DNA of 47,475 bases from Paenibacillus sp. CF384 (GCF_900106745.1 NZ_FNNV01000030.1:1-47475); one strand, 5' to 3'; shown: positions 18,656-26,846, counted from the first letter of the stretch. A program made the numbers and translations. Notes: generated by a model from the sequence alone, not told the origin.

Positions 18656-19343
18656 GGAACGAATACCCCACTCCCCATACCGTCTTGATCAGCTTGTTCT
18701 TGCGAACATCTTCACCAAGCTTCTTCCGGAGAGTACGAATATGAACCATGACCGTATTGTTTCCTTCAAAATAAGCCTCGCCCCACACCTGGAGAAAAAG
18801 CTGTTCCGCGCTGAACACCTTCTTCGGATGACTGGCGAGTAAGTACAGGATATCGAACTCTTTTGGCGTGATCTCGATCGTTTCTCCATAGAGAACAACC
18901 TTACGCTGTTCCGGATTGATCAGCAAACCACCGGCTTCCACGACCAGCGGATTCGCTGCTGCAGGCTGATTCAGCATCATGGAGCGTCTCAGCTGCGCGT
19001 TCACGCGAGCCACCAGCTCCATGGGGTTGAACGGTTTGGTGACATAATCATCCGCTCCGCTGACGAGTCCGGTGATCTTATCGAGATCGGTCGTTTTGGC
19101 GCTTAAGAAGATGATCGGCAGGTTATAATGAGCGCGAATTTGCCTTGTTGCTTCGTAGCCATCCAGCTTCGGCATCATAATATCCATAATCGCCAAGTCG
19201 ATGGGATGCTTCTGGATCGCAGCGACCGCCTCGTGCCCGTCCGTCACTTTTATGCAGTTGTAGCCCTCTTTGAGTAAATGCAGCTCGATTAGATCGGCAA
19301 TTTCCGACTCATCATCTGCAATTAGAATTGTGATCGACTTCAT
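18648..19343 (-). CDS. OmpR-family response regulator, VanR type
   Basis: A 231-residue regulator with a receiver domain (DDE near residue 10, phosphoacceptor Asp54 in IMDIMMPKLDG, KPF) and a C-terminal winged helix (about 130-230, TPKEFDILYLLASHP and NTVMVHIRTLRKKLGE). The ATG at 19343 is chosen because AGGGAGGAA sits four to five bases upstream. It is highly similar in architecture to the regulator at 36682-37386. It probably binds the TTAAG-type repeat upstream of the VanY-like gene at about 20340. Confidence 0.9.
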   Translation of the reverse strand: MKSITILIADDESEIADLIELHLLKEGYNCIKVTDGHEAVAAIQKHPIDLAIMDIMMPKLDGYEATRQIRAHYNLPIIFLSAKTTDLDKITGLVSGADDYVTKPFNPMELVARVNAQLRRSMMLNQPAAANPLVVEAGGLLINPEQRKVVLYGETIEITPKEFDILYLLASHPKKVFSAEQLFLQVWGEAYFEGNNTVMVHIRTLRKKLGEDVRKNKLIKTVWGVGYSFHG

Positions 19344-19399
19344 TCGTTCCTCCCTGGATCCCCTTAGCATGAGGAATGCTCGTAAATTTCATACTTCGA

Positions 19400-20266
19400 T
19401 TACTTGATTTGTGTGGTCACGATGACCCCGTCCTTATTGTTGCCTGACAGCTCATAGCCGCCTTTCGCCGGTACCGGAATGGTGGTATCCCCGGTGATCG
19501 GATAATAAGAGATCTCATAGATTTCATCATCGATCGTAATCGTAATTTGCTTCTTGTCCTTCAAGTAGTCCAAATACTCTTCTAAGGCAAAGTTCTTCTT
19601 CTCCATCACGGCACTGTGCGGCAAACCAACATAACGGAAGTGCCACGGCTCGAACTCAATCCCTGTGACTGCCGTTTTGTCTTCAGGATACCGCAAGATA
19701 AACCCATATCGCCATGCGTTCTTCTTCAGCCACTTGCCCTCAAGCGCTTGACTCATCTCCGCTTGCGTTGATCCGATATCCAGCGATAGCCCCAAGTTAT
19801 GTTCACTGTAGCCTGCAGGCAGCGCGTAGTCAGCACCTTTCTCAGCATAAAGCTGATTCTGCTCCTCATGATTCCGATAACCGCTGTTGACGATAAAATG
19901 GCTCACGCCATCGTTCTTCGCAGCCTTCACCATGTCGGCGAATTTACGTGCCAAGCTTGGCGACAGCTCAATCTCATTATCCAATAAACGGAATCCATTC
20001 ACCAGCTCTAGATGCTCTGACAAATTAACCGCACCAGTCTCTTCACTTTCCGGATGCACCGGATGATCCTTATTCACAAGCAGTAAGTCGCCTTTATAAA
20101 TTTGATCTGCGTCTATGTGAAGCTCACTCATTGAAGACGATGCTTCTTGAGCTTGCTTGCCTTCATTCAGTTGAATCTCATTATCTGCGTTTAATTTGGT
20201 TTCCCGAACGCCGTAGCCGAACAACAGCGATACGAGTATAACAAAACAAAAAACCCACTTCTTCAT
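19400..20266 (-). CDS. D-alanyl-D-alanine carboxypeptidase, VanY type (M15B)
   Basis: A 288-residue peptidase with an N-terminal membrane anchor (WVFCFVILVSLLFGYGV) and an extracytoplasmic zinc domain. Zinc ligands and catalytic residues are visible: His156 and Asp163 in SEHNLGLSLDIG, Glu206 and His209 in EPWHFRYVG. VanY enzymes remove the terminal D-Ala from peptidoglycan precursors, which lowers the number of vancomycin targets. It leads the operon with the VanR/VanS-like pair, 56 bases upstream of the regulator. On its own, without ligase genes, this cluster more likely tunes wall cross-linking or moenomycin/glycopeptide tolerance than gives full resistance. Confidence 0.88.
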   Translation of the reverse strand: MKKWVFCFVILVSLLFGYGVRETKLNADNEIQLNEGKQAQEASSSMSELHIDADQIYKGDLLLVNKDHPVHPESEETGAVNLSEHLELVNGFRLLDNEIELSPSLARKFADMVKAAKNDGVSHFIVNSGYRNHEEQNQLYAEKGADYALPAGYSEHNLGLSLDIGSTQAEMSQALEGKWLKKNAWRYGFILRYPEDKTAVTGIEFEPWHFRYVGLPHSAVMEKKNFALEEYLDYLKDKKQITITIDDEIYEISYYPITGDTTIPVPAKGGYELSGNNKDGVIVTTQIK

Positions 20267-20336
20267 TTCCCAAGCCCCCTTATCCCTTTATGCTTCTAAG
20301 GATAAAGAAAACTTGTTAAGAAGAAGTGGGGGAAAA

Positions 20337-20353
20337 CCTAAAGGATTTCTTAA
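20337..20353 (-). promoter_or_regulatory. Candidate VanR box upstream of VanY-like gene 1
   Basis: TTAAGAAATCCTTTAGG on the minus strand matches motifs upstream of the ligase (34520-34537) and the soluble peptidase (36559-36576) of the other Van-like cluster. The layout, two TTWAGG-like half sites about 11 bases apart, suits OmpR-type regulators. Confidence 0.5.
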
Positions 20354-20395
20354 ACTTCAAAATGAATCTTCACCGGTTCCTTCGCTTTCAGATGG

Positions 20396-22279
20396 CTATG
20401 CGAGTTCCCCAATCCGAATATCATCGAACGTGACGCTGCCGAATTGCACGAATAAACGCAGTTTCAACGGTGCTTGAGCCTGCCTCTGAAATCTCGAAAT
20501 TAAGGTCCGATTGCCGTTCACGCAGAGATCGATCCAATTCTGTTTGATAACAACCTCTATCGAGGTGGTTTCGTGCAAGGCTTGGACTTCATAGATCGAG
20601 GCAGCCTCATTCTCAAGCAAAGAGGAACAATGGGCACGATGAATGCCGACTTTACGGCGAGAAGGATCGAATCGAATATCATAACCGTCCTCGAACCCAT
20701 TCGGGCCGGCAAGCGACAATCCGTAATATAAGTTGTGGTTTCCAGGGGTAGCCTGACAAGAAATGGTCAAATCAGAAGCTCCCTCGAATTCAATATCGCG
20801 ATAGATAAGTCCGTTGAAATCAGTTAATGCTACCTGGCCAATCTCATGCGCAGCAACCGGTTCCATCGCCAGTTCCGGCATGGGCTTGAACCCTAATGTA
20901 CCATCAGCATGCTGCACAAGCTCCCGAATGACGAGTTCTCCTGCGTACCTGTCCGGCGTGGAAAGGAAGCCCGCCACAACACGTCTCCCATCATGATAGG
21001 CGGCTGTCTTCGGCACGCGCCATTGCACGCAATCGAATACATCCATCGCCGGCCGCAGCCACGGCCCCATCGGCTCTTGGGAATAGCGATACCGAGCTAC
21101 GCCGTCATTGCTGAAAATCAGATAATACCAACCATTCCACTGAAAATAATCCGAGCATTCCGGCTCATCATGATACCCCGGTACGATAAACGGTACCTGC
21201 TCCGTCCAGCTCACTAGATCCTCTGAAGTCAGATGGGCTAAGCAGCCCTGATTGCGGGAAGGGGCGAGCAGACTCGTTGTAATCAGCATATGATACACGC
21301 CATCCTCATCCTGAAACACATGCGGGTCCCGGACGGATGCCAGCGAATACTTAGTGGACAGCCCTATGTACTGCTCTGATTTAAGAAATTCCGATCCATC
21401 GGTGCTGGTGGCATACGTTAATTTGGCCGGCGAACCATCCGTAGCCCTCACGGCATAATAAGCATAATACGTATCATCCTTCACGATAACTGAACCCGTG
21501 CAGATCGAGCCTTCCCAGTCCGCTGTAATGGCCACGGCCATGGGATGATGCTCCCAGGTTTTGAAATCATGCGTACTGATCTGAGCCCATTGATGCGCGC
21601 CAAGACGCCATTTGCTCGCATGACCTCTACGATCGTATAAGTAAAAAAAGCGGAAGCGTTCGCCATCAAAGAAAGGCATGCAATCCCCGACTCCGGTATT
21701 GTGTCCGCGCGGCCTCCAATACTGAATCGTCGTTGGCTCCACGCCAAGATATTGATCCTCGAGCTGCGCAGAAGGTTTCTCAGGAGTGATTGTGTTGTTC
21801 CATAAACAGAGCTTGTCACCGCACTCTCCAACCTTGACTTCCACATTCGCGAGCGGCAGCGTACCCATCGGCCACTCTTCGTCCACCAGAACGCCATCGA
21901 CATAGAATCGAACGGAATGACCGTTATAGCTGAGAAATAATGAATGTCCCTCGCGTCCGACTGCATCCCACGGAACAGATAAGCTTAACGGATTCGGACG
22001 TGCATCTGTACGAAATTCCACGATGATCGAAGACTGCTGTATGGCAGCCGAAGTGCCGGAATAAACGCGAATGATCTCCTTATGCCCCTGCTCTTGATCT
22101 TGATCTTGATCTTGATCTTGATCCTGGTCCTGCTGAACAATGGACACGTAGTCTTCTTCATCAGATACTTGCGTAATCGCAACCTGCAACGACAAACGCT
22201 GAACATGACCCCAATCGAATCGGACGCTCTCTCGGCTATTTAGACGCAAATCGCATGGTATCTCTGCGGGCTGGCTCAT
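20396..22279 (-). CDS. GH32-like beta-propeller glycosidase
   Basis: A 627-residue protein with an N-terminal beta-sandwich of LamG type (about 20-165), a five-bladed propeller domain (about 180-470) and a C-terminal sandwich (about 480-627), as in GH32/GH-J enzymes such as fructosidases. The three acidic catalytic positions appear as GVGDCMPF (about Asp199), RDPHVF (about Asp318) and EPECSDYF (about Glu374). No signal peptide is seen, so it probably acts inside the cell. An N-terminal Gln-Asp repeat comes from a hexanucleotide microsatellite. The ATG at 22279 is chosen because CGGAG lies nine bases upstream; the upstream ATG at 22309 has no site. Confidence 0.8.
   Translation of the reverse strand: MSQPAEIPCDLRLNSRESVRFDWGHVQRLSLQVAITQVSDEEDYVSIVQQDQDQDQDQDQDQEQGHKEIIRVYSGTSAAIQQSSIIVEFRTDARPNPLSLSVPWDAVGREGHSLFLSYNGHSVRFYVDGVLVDEEWPMGTLPLANVEVKVGECGDKLCLWNNTITPEKPSAQLEDQYLGVEPTTIQYWRPRGHNTGVGDCMPFFDGERFRFFYLYDRRGHASKWRLGAHQWAQISTHDFKTWEHHPMAVAITADWEGSICTGSVIVKDDTYYAYYAVRATDGSPAKLTYATSTDGSEFLKSEQYIGLSTKYSLASVRDPHVFQDEDGVYHMLITTSLLAPSRNQGCLAHLTSEDLVSWTEQVPFIVPGYHDEPECSDYFQWNGWYYLIFSNDGVARYRYSQEPMGPWLRPAMDVFDCVQWRVPKTAAYHDGRRVVAGFLSTPDRYAGELVIRELVQHADGTLGFKPMPELAMEPVAAHEIGQVALTDFNGLIYRDIEFEGASDLTISCQATPGNHNLYYGLSLAGPNGFEDGYDIRFDPSRRKVGIHRAHCSSLLENEAASIYEVQALHETTSIEVVIKQNWIDLCVNGNRTLISRFQRQAQAPLKLRLFVQFGSVTFDDIRIGELA
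22091..22133. repeat. TTGATC hexanucleotide microsatellite inside the GH32-like gene
   Basis: About five exact and two decayed copies of a six-base unit encode alternating Gln and Asp near residue 50. Because the unit is six bases, copy-number change would lengthen or shorten the repeat without breaking the frame. Confidence 0.8.
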
Positions 22280-22389
22280 GAATGATACACTCCGTTCTAT
22301 TCGATGCAATAGTTGAGTTTCTCCCTATAACATATAATAAACATACAGAATAGTCACAGCTTTCATACACAAGCATCCCAAATAAATAA

Positions 22390-22414
22390 GGGAAGCAGCG
22401 ATTCGCTGCTTCCC
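22390..22414 (-). terminator. Terminator of the DUF896/stress-gene operon
   Basis: A perfect 11-base stem (GGGAAGCAGCG, loop ATT) is followed on the minus strand by TTATTTATT, right after the DUF896 stop codon. Confidence 0.85.
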
Positions 22415-22421
22415 TCTATGA

Positions 22422-22649
22422 TTAATGCGCTGCTCTTCTTGCCTGTTCTTGCTTTAATTTCTCCGGCGTAACATCATTGCCGTCCGGATCGATGATCGTG
22501 GAGTGCAGCAGCAGACTGCCTACTGAACCGCGAAAGATACGAAGATATTCTTGGCGCAGATCGGCTTGTTCTGCTTTCTCGGCTTCCGATAAACCCGATT
22601 CTTTCTGCTTCCTAGACAGCTCATTAATTCGATTAAGAATATTTAGTAT
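22422..22649 (-). CDS. DUF896 (YnzC-like) small protein lacking a standard start codon
   Basis: The frame encodes a 75-residue protein clearly of the DUF896/YnzC family: RINELSRKQKESGLSEAEKA, then LRQEYLRIF and the strongly conserved IIDPDGNDVTPEKLK. YnzC-type proteins are small helical proteins of unclear role, linked in Bacillus to the SOS operon. No ATG, GTG or TTG is available: an in-frame TGA lies two codons before the first homologous residues. A good AAGGAG site sits six bases before an ATC (22650-22652) and nine before an ATA (22647-22649), so initiation at ATA or ATC is likely, or the start was lost by mutation. The stop of the flavin reductase is 12-15 bases upstream. Confidence 0.7.
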   Translation of the reverse strand: MLNILNRINELSRKQKESGLSEAEKAEQADLRQEYLRIFRGSVGSLLLHSTIIDPDGNDVTPEKLKQEQARRAAH

Positions 22650-22663
22650 GATGGCTCACTCCT

Positions 22664-23275
22664 TTATTGCGGACGTTCAATCTCAAACAGACTGCCGAGC
22701 GATGAGTAGAAGTTGCCTGCCATTCGGCTCACAGGCGCCAGCTTCTGCGCATCAATTCTACCGTTCTCCAGAATCTCCTTCGCGATCTGAAAACGAACCA
22801 CTCGCGCGATCAACAGGTCACATCCCGGTGAGCCGCCCGTTCCGCCTAGCTCCAAAGCCTGTTCCAGCACGCATTCCATTCTGATTTTGGACTCTGCAAT
22901 ACCCGGTACGTTAACCTTTTCACTCTCCGTTGCCGTGAGCCCTGCAATTGTAATCTCACTTTCATCCGGAGGCAAATTCGCTGCAGTTTCATTAATGGCA
23001 GCCACATTGGTCTCATCCACGATATGAATCACAAGCTCTCCCGTTGCAACGGCATTTCGTGCTGTATCCTTCATCACGCCATTCTTACGCTGAACAGCTA
23101 CCGATAACAGCGGTGGATTGCTGGAAACGATGGAGAAATAGCTGAATGGTGCGCCGTTCAACACTCCTTGCTTCGATAGCGTGGTCACAAACGCGATGGG
23201 CCGCGGAACGACGCTGCCGATCAGGAGCTTATAATTATCTCGATCGCCTTGCGCTGCCGGATCGATGGAGATCAT
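22664..23275 (-). CDS. Flavin reductase family protein (FMN-binding split barrel)
   Basis: A 203-residue protein with the split-barrel fold that binds FMN and uses NAD(P)H, recognisable from YKLLIGSVVPRPIAFVTTLS at the start and APFSYFSIVSSNPPLLSVAV. It is cytosolic. The ATG at 23275 follows GAGGAACGAC; an alternative ATG at 23287 overlaps the stop of the upstream hydrolase. In this operon it may supply reduced flavin or help detoxify quinones; this is inferred from neighbours. Confidence 0.88.
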   Translation of the reverse strand: MISIDPAAQGDRDNYKLLIGSVVPRPIAFVTTLSKQGVLNGAPFSYFSIVSSNPPLLSVAVQRKNGVMKDTARNAVATGELVIHIVDETNVAAINETAANLPPDESEITIAGLTATESEKVNVPGIAESKIRMECVLEQALELGGTGGSPGCDLLIARVVRFQIAKEILENGRIDAQKLAPVSRMAGNFYSSLGSLFEIERPQ

Positions 23276-23283
23276 GTCGTTCC

Positions 23284-23895
23284 TCATGCCGGAAAATGCA
23301 CTTGAAACCATTTCGTGGCCGCATTCACTTCGGAAGCGGTCAACTGGTGACCGTAGTTCTCCCAATGGACGGCAACATCGGCTCCTGTTCCTCCGAGCAG
23401 CTGCTGCAATTCCTCGGTTTCGCTCGCCGAGCAGATCGGGTCATTCGTTCCGGCACCGATGAAGATCGGAGTGCCTGACAAGTCAGGCAGCGCAAGTCCT
23501 CGCAGCGGAACCATCGGATGATGCAGGATCGCGCCTTTGAAAGCATCCGAATAATGGAACAGAAGGCTTCCGGCGATGTTAGCGCCATTCGAGTATCCGA
23601 CTGCTACGAAATTGCGGCGATCAATGCCGTATTGAGCTGCGGCTTCATCCAGGAAGTCGTAAAGCTCCTTCGTCCGGAACACAAGATCCTCTTCATCGAA
23701 GATACCTTCGGCCAAGCGCCGGAAGAAGCGCGGCATGCCATTCTCCAGGATGTTACCGCGAATGCTTAGCAGCGAAGAACCCGGAGAGATCCGTTGTCCA
23801 AGCGTAATCAGATCTCTCTCCGTTCCGCCTGTACCGTGCAGCAGCACTAATGTTGGCGCACTAGAAGATGTGCCCTGTTCGAATATATGCTTCAT
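23284..23895 (-). CDS. mhqD: Alpha/beta hydrolase, MhqD-like
   Basis: A 203-residue carboxylesterase-type hydrolase. The triad is visible as Ser102 in GYSNG, Asp152 in GTNDPI and His183 in YGHQLT, with HGTGG near residue 20 forming the oxyanion region. In Bacillus subtilis the MhqR regulon pairs such a hydrolase (MhqD) with a ring-cleaving dioxygenase (MhqE/MhqO) against methylhydroquinone and catechol stress. Here it overlaps the dioxygenase gene by four bases (ATGA), so the two are translationally coupled. The gene name rests on this pairing and on similarity. Confidence 0.85.
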   Translation of the reverse strand: MKHIFEQGTSSSAPTLVLLHGTGGTERDLITLGQRISPGSSLLSIRGNILENGMPRFFRRLAEGIFDEEDLVFRTKELYDFLDEAAAQYGIDRRNFVAVGYSNGANIAGSLLFHYSDAFKGAILHHPMVPLRGLALPDLSGTPIFIGAGTNDPICSASETEELQQLLGGTGADVAVHWENYGHQLTASEVNAATKWFQVHFPA

Positions 23896-24842
23896 GATTT
23901 TTTCGCCTCCAACTCACGAACCCGGATCGGATGCAGATTGGCTTGAATTTGCTCGCGTTTCGGTTCGTACCACGATGGCAGCTGCAGCTTCTCACCCAGC
24001 GCATCCGCGGATTCATCATTCGCGAATCCCGGTGGATCCGTAGCGATCTCGAACAGTATGCCGCCGGCTTCCCGGAAGTAAATCGCGTTAAAGTACTGAC
24101 GATCGATAATCTGAGTCGGTTGATAACCGGAATTCAGCACTTCCGTCTGCCACTGCGCGTGCTCTTCATAATCCTTCGCTCTCCATGCAATATGGTGCAC
24201 AGTACCTGCGCCACCTGCGCCCCACTCCATATCCGCTACGGGTACGTCGATCAAGTTGCCGAGATCCGCAGAGGCTTGGAAGCGTGCATACCCTTGATCC
24301 TCGCCGATTTTGGTCATACCCATGATATGCTCAAGGGCATGCCTCGTTTGCGCCGATTTCGTACTAAACAGTACCGCTCCGCCAAAACCTTTGATCGCTT
24401 TATCCGTAGTAACGCCGCCAAAGGACCATTCGCTGTTTGCTCCCGCTTCACGCTCCACGATCTCAAGCAGCAGCCCTTCATTATCCGAGAATTGCAGATA
24501 GGTCTCGTTGAATCGCGTAACGGTTGTCGTCGCGATACCGAAGCTTTTCAGGCGATCTTCCCAGAAGCTGAACGCCCCTACAGGAACTACATAAGTGGTA
24601 ATCCCCACTTGCCCGCCGCCAACTTTGCCTTTGCGGGAATTCGGCCATGGGAAGAAGGTGATGATCGTGCCCGGAGTACCGGCTTTGTCGCCGAAGTACA
24701 GATGATACACATCCGGAGCATCGAAGTTAATCGTCTGTTTCACAAGACGCAGGCCAAGGATACCTGCGTAGAAGTCGACGTTTGCCTGCGGATCTCTTGC
24801 AAAGGCTGTAATATGGTGAATACCGGCTGTTTGTAATGACAT
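23892..24842 (-). CDS. mhqO: Ring-cleaving dioxygenase, MhqO/MhqE-like
   Basis: A 316-residue VOC-superfamily protein made of two glyoxalase-like halves (about 5-130 and 150-290). Metal-ligand candidates are His in GIHHITAFA, His in TVHHIAWRA and Glu in ILFEIATDPPGF. The family is predicted to open the ring of hydroquinones or catechols, although chemistry has been shown for few members. The ATG at 24842 follows GGGAG by nine bases; an upstream TTG is less likely. It is the first gene of dioxygenase-hydrolase-flavin reductase-DUF896, about 100 bases below the DoxX gene. Confidence 0.87.
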   Translation of the reverse strand: MSLQTAGIHHITAFARDPQANVDFYAGILGLRLVKQTINFDAPDVYHLYFGDKAGTPGTIITFFPWPNSRKGKVGGGQVGITTYVVPVGAFSFWEDRLKSFGIATTTVTRFNETYLQFSDNEGLLLEIVEREAGANSEWSFGGVTTDKAIKGFGGAVLFSTKSAQTRHALEHIMGMTKIGEDQGYARFQASADLGNLIDVPVADMEWGAGGAGTVHHIAWRAKDYEEHAQWQTEVLNSGYQPTQIIDRQYFNAIYFREAGGILFEIATDPPGFANDESADALGEKLQLPSWYEPKREQIQANLHPIRVRELEAKKS

Positions 24843-24943
24843 AAACAATCACTCCCACTTCGATTAATTTGTAATGACGTGCACAATCCTTAGTTATTGC
24901 AGTTAGTATTCCGCTATTCGCTCGAAAATAATGAGGTGAGCGA

Positions 24944-25342
24944 TTAGTTAAACAGGGCATCCAGCGAATAAGAACCTGCTCCGGCGAAAGCTAAACCGAT
25001 CACGACGGCGATGATAGCAAGCGGGTATTCATAACCGTTTGCCGTTACCCATAGCCCATTCTTGCCATGCACTTTAACGATTGCTCCAAGCATCGTCAAT
25101 GTAATGAGTATGGCTGCCAGTGGCATGAACAAGCCTGCTGCGAAGAGTGCCCCGCCGACGAATTCCATGAGACCTGCTGCAACAGCCATCAGGACGCCGG
25201 GTTTCATGCCGATCGATTCCATCCAACCGCCGGTTCCCTTCGGACCGTAACCGCCGAACCAGCCAAACAATTTCTGTGCACCATGTCCGATAAACAACAA
25301 ACCAATCACTACACGAATAATCAAGAATCCTAATGCTAACAT
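24944..25342 (-). CDS. DoxX family membrane protein, MhqP-like (copy 2)
   Basis: A 132-residue protein with four predicted membrane segments (starting [20 protein letters not shown]). [20 protein letters not shown] is a typical DoxX stretch. MhqP of Bacillus is a DoxX protein made under quinone stress. It is about 90 percent identical by eye to the neighbouring copy, so this is a recent tandem duplication. A GGAGG site precedes the ATG, and its own MhqR-like operator lies at 25375-25393. Confidence 0.88.
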   Translation of the reverse strand: MLALGFLIIRVVIGLLFIGHGAQKLFGWFGGYGPKGTGGWMESIGMKPGVLMAVAAGLMEFVGGALFAAGLFMPLAAILITLTMLGAIVKVHGKNGLWVTANGYEYPLAIIAVVIGLAFAGAGSYSLDALFN

Positions 25343-25374
25343 TTCTAACTTACCTCCACATAGTTTTATTTTAA

Positions 25375-25393
25375 TAGTCTTTGATTAAAGATA
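25375..25393 (-). promoter_or_regulatory. MhqR-like operator 1
   Basis: AGTCTTTGATTAAAGATAT is a near-palindrome matching two further sites in this locus. It resembles the MhqR box of Bacillus (ATCTC...GAGAT type) and lies upstream of DoxX copy 2. Confidence 0.6.
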
Positions 25394-25406
25394 TTCGACC
25401 TGCGTA

Positions 25407-25808
25407 TTAGTTAAACAACAGGGCGTCCAGCGAATACGAACCTGCTCCTGCAAAAGCTACTCCGATCACGACTGCAAGTGCTACAAGCGGATATTCATAA
25501 CCGTTCGCCGTAACCCAAATTCCGTTCTTCCCGTGTACCTTAACGATTGCTCCAAGCATCGTCAGTGCAATCAACGCGGCTGCCAGCGGTGTGAACAAAC
25601 CTGCTGCGAAGAGTGCCCCGCCGACTAATTCCATAAGACCTGCTGCCACAGCCATCAGGACGCCGGGCTTCATGCCGATCGATTCCATCCAACCGCCGGT
25701 TCCCTTCGGACCGTAACCGCCAAACCAACCAAACAACTTCTGTGCGCCATGTCCGATAAACAACAAACCAATTACTACGCGAATAATTAACAATCCTAAT
25801 GCTAACAT
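25407..25808 (-). CDS. DoxX family membrane protein, MhqP-like (copy 1)
   Basis: A 133-residue four-segment membrane protein, almost the same as the copy at 24944-25342 (differences cluster in the third segment and at the C-terminal LLFN). The ATG at 25808 is used because TGGAGG lies nine bases upstream and the second copy starts at the same residue; the longer open frame has no site. It follows the MhqR-like repressor gene and has an operator at 25843-25861. Confidence 0.88.
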   Translation of the reverse strand: MLALGLLIIRVVIGLLFIGHGAQKLFGWFGGYGPKGTGGWMESIGMKPGVLMAVAAGLMELVGGALFAAGLFTPLAAALIALTMLGAIVKVHGKNGIWVTANGYEYPLVALAVVIGVAFAGAGSYSLDALLFN

Positions 25809-25842
25809 GTAGTTCAACCTCCATTTATATTTCGGTTTTAAT

Positions 25843-25861
25843 AATCTTTGATTTAAGATAT
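25843..25861 (-). promoter_or_regulatory. MhqR-like operator 2
   Basis: AATCTTTGATTTAAGATAT is a near-palindrome between the repressor gene and DoxX copy 1. It matches operators 1 and 3. Confidence 0.6.
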
Positions 25862-25889
25862 TTAGCAAAAAAAATGGTGCTCAGAACGT

Positions 25890-26336
25890 CTAACTATCTA
25901 CGCCTTTCCCTAATTTCTTGAGCAGCTCAATAAGGGTTAACTTCTCTTCATGGGATAAACTTTGTGACATCTGGTGTATGGAAGCGGCATGCTTGGGAAA
26001 AATGTCATCAAACAGATCGTTACCCGCTTGTGTGATTTCCGCAAAGATGACTCTGCGATCGTCTTCACATGGAACTCGCTTGAGCAGCCCTTTCTTCTCC
26101 AGTTTATCGATGTTGTACGTGATGCTTCCACTGGTAACCAGAATTTTCTCCCCGATTTGCTGGAGCGGAATTCTTCCCTTTGTGTAGAGCACCTCAAGTA
26201 TCGTAAATTCGGAGGATGACAGCTCGTATTGCTTCATGTCTTTGACAGCACGGTCCATCAACGTTCGGAATGATTTGGAAAGTACGACGAAAGTTTTAAG
26301 CGAGACCGCTTGGTCGTCATCGAGTTGGAATGACAT
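25890..26336 (-). CDS. mhqR: MarR-family repressor, MhqR-like
   Basis: A 148-residue winged-helix regulator. The helix region (about 55-110) includes LQQIGEKILVTSGSITYNID followed by KLEKKGLLKRVPCEDDRRV, the typical MarR recognition helix and wing with the DDRR motif. A Cys (PCEDD) lies near the wing. MhqR represses quinone-detoxification genes in Bacillus; here the target genes lie directly downstream on the same strand. The operator at 26372-26389 lies just before its start, so it is probably autoregulated. The name is given from family plus context. Confidence 0.85.
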   Translation of the reverse strand: MSFQLDDDQAVSLKTFVVLSKSFRTLMDRAVKDMKQYELSSSEFTILEVLYTKGRIPLQQIGEKILVTSGSITYNIDKLEKKGLLKRVPCEDDRRVIFAEITQAGNDLFDDIFPKHAASIHQMSQSLSHEEKLTLIELLKKLGKGVDS

Positions 26337-26371
26337 TAGCGTTCACCTCCCTCAGATGTCTTTGATTTAAT

Positions 26372-26389
26372 TATCTTGAATTAAAGATA
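26372..26389 (-). promoter_or_regulatory. MhqR-like operator 3 (autoregulation)
   Basis: TATCTTGAATTAAAGATA is an 18-base near-perfect palindrome 35 bases upstream of the repressor gene. A half-like TCTTTGATTTAA lies next to it at 26359-26370. Confidence 0.65.
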
Positions 26390-26536
26390 TCTTATTTTTG
26401 AGGTAATGTCAACACCTTAATAACCCCCTAAATCCCCCTAAAAGGGGGACCCCGAGGGACCCGTCCCTCTGGACACCCGGAATTTGACTAACGTATGTGC
26501 TACAGAGGAGCGCTCGCGAGATTCATTTATGCGTAT

Positions 26537-26730
26537 GATCGCTTTCGTCCCATTCGGGACACGCTTAACTTTGGGCGGGTTTTAGCTACCTGGTGTCCCT
26601 TACGGGACCATGATAACGTGGTCCGCTTCAGAGGCGCTTGGGTGATAGTGCGTGCAAGTCCTCGTTTTCGTCCCATTCGGGACACACTTTACGGTTGGCG
26701 CGAGGAAGAGATGAGTTACCTGGTGCTCGC
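26537..26730. repeat. Duplicated hairpin-rich element, family D
   Basis: Two copies of TTTCGTCCCATTCGGGACAC lie about 127 bases apart (from 26543 and 26667). Each is followed by a diverged arm and then AGYTACCTGGTG. Further small hairpins (GGTGTCCC-TTAC-GGGACC, GACCA...TGGTC) lie between. The preceding 26425-26490 is a run of CCC/GGG palindromes. The open frame across it only repeats RFRPIRDTL and looks non-coding. The gap 26390-26800 holds no other gene. Confidence 0.6.
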
Positions 26731-26799
26731 GGCTACGCCACTCGCACGGTAACCTAGAGGCCCGCTCGAATGCCGCGGGGATGTTAGTTTAAGACAAAG

Positions 26800-26839
26800 A
26801 AGACGACCTTATTCCTTAACACGGAATTTAGGTCGTCTT
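26800..26839 (-). terminator. Terminator of the peptide-dinB-msrB operon
   Basis: A ten-base stem AAGACGACCT with its complement and an inner ATTCC/GGAAT stem lies just past the msrB stop. It is followed by CTTCTTTGTCTT on the minus strand. Confidence 0.75.
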
Positions 26840-26846
26840 TAATCAA

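Noticed and set aside
17528..20266. Calling the VanY-VanR-VanS-like genes a vancomycin resistance operon
   Set aside because: No depsipeptide ligase, VanH or VanX gene is attached; VanY-type enzymes alone give little resistance.
23931..24836. 301-codon plus-strand frame
   Set aside because: It is fully antisense to the MhqO-like dioxygenase, which has clear motifs, and has no recognisable domain.
26495..26752. Plus-strand frame of 85 codons
   Set aside because: It translates a duplicated non-coding hairpin element (RFRPIRDTL twice), with no ribosome site or family resemblance.
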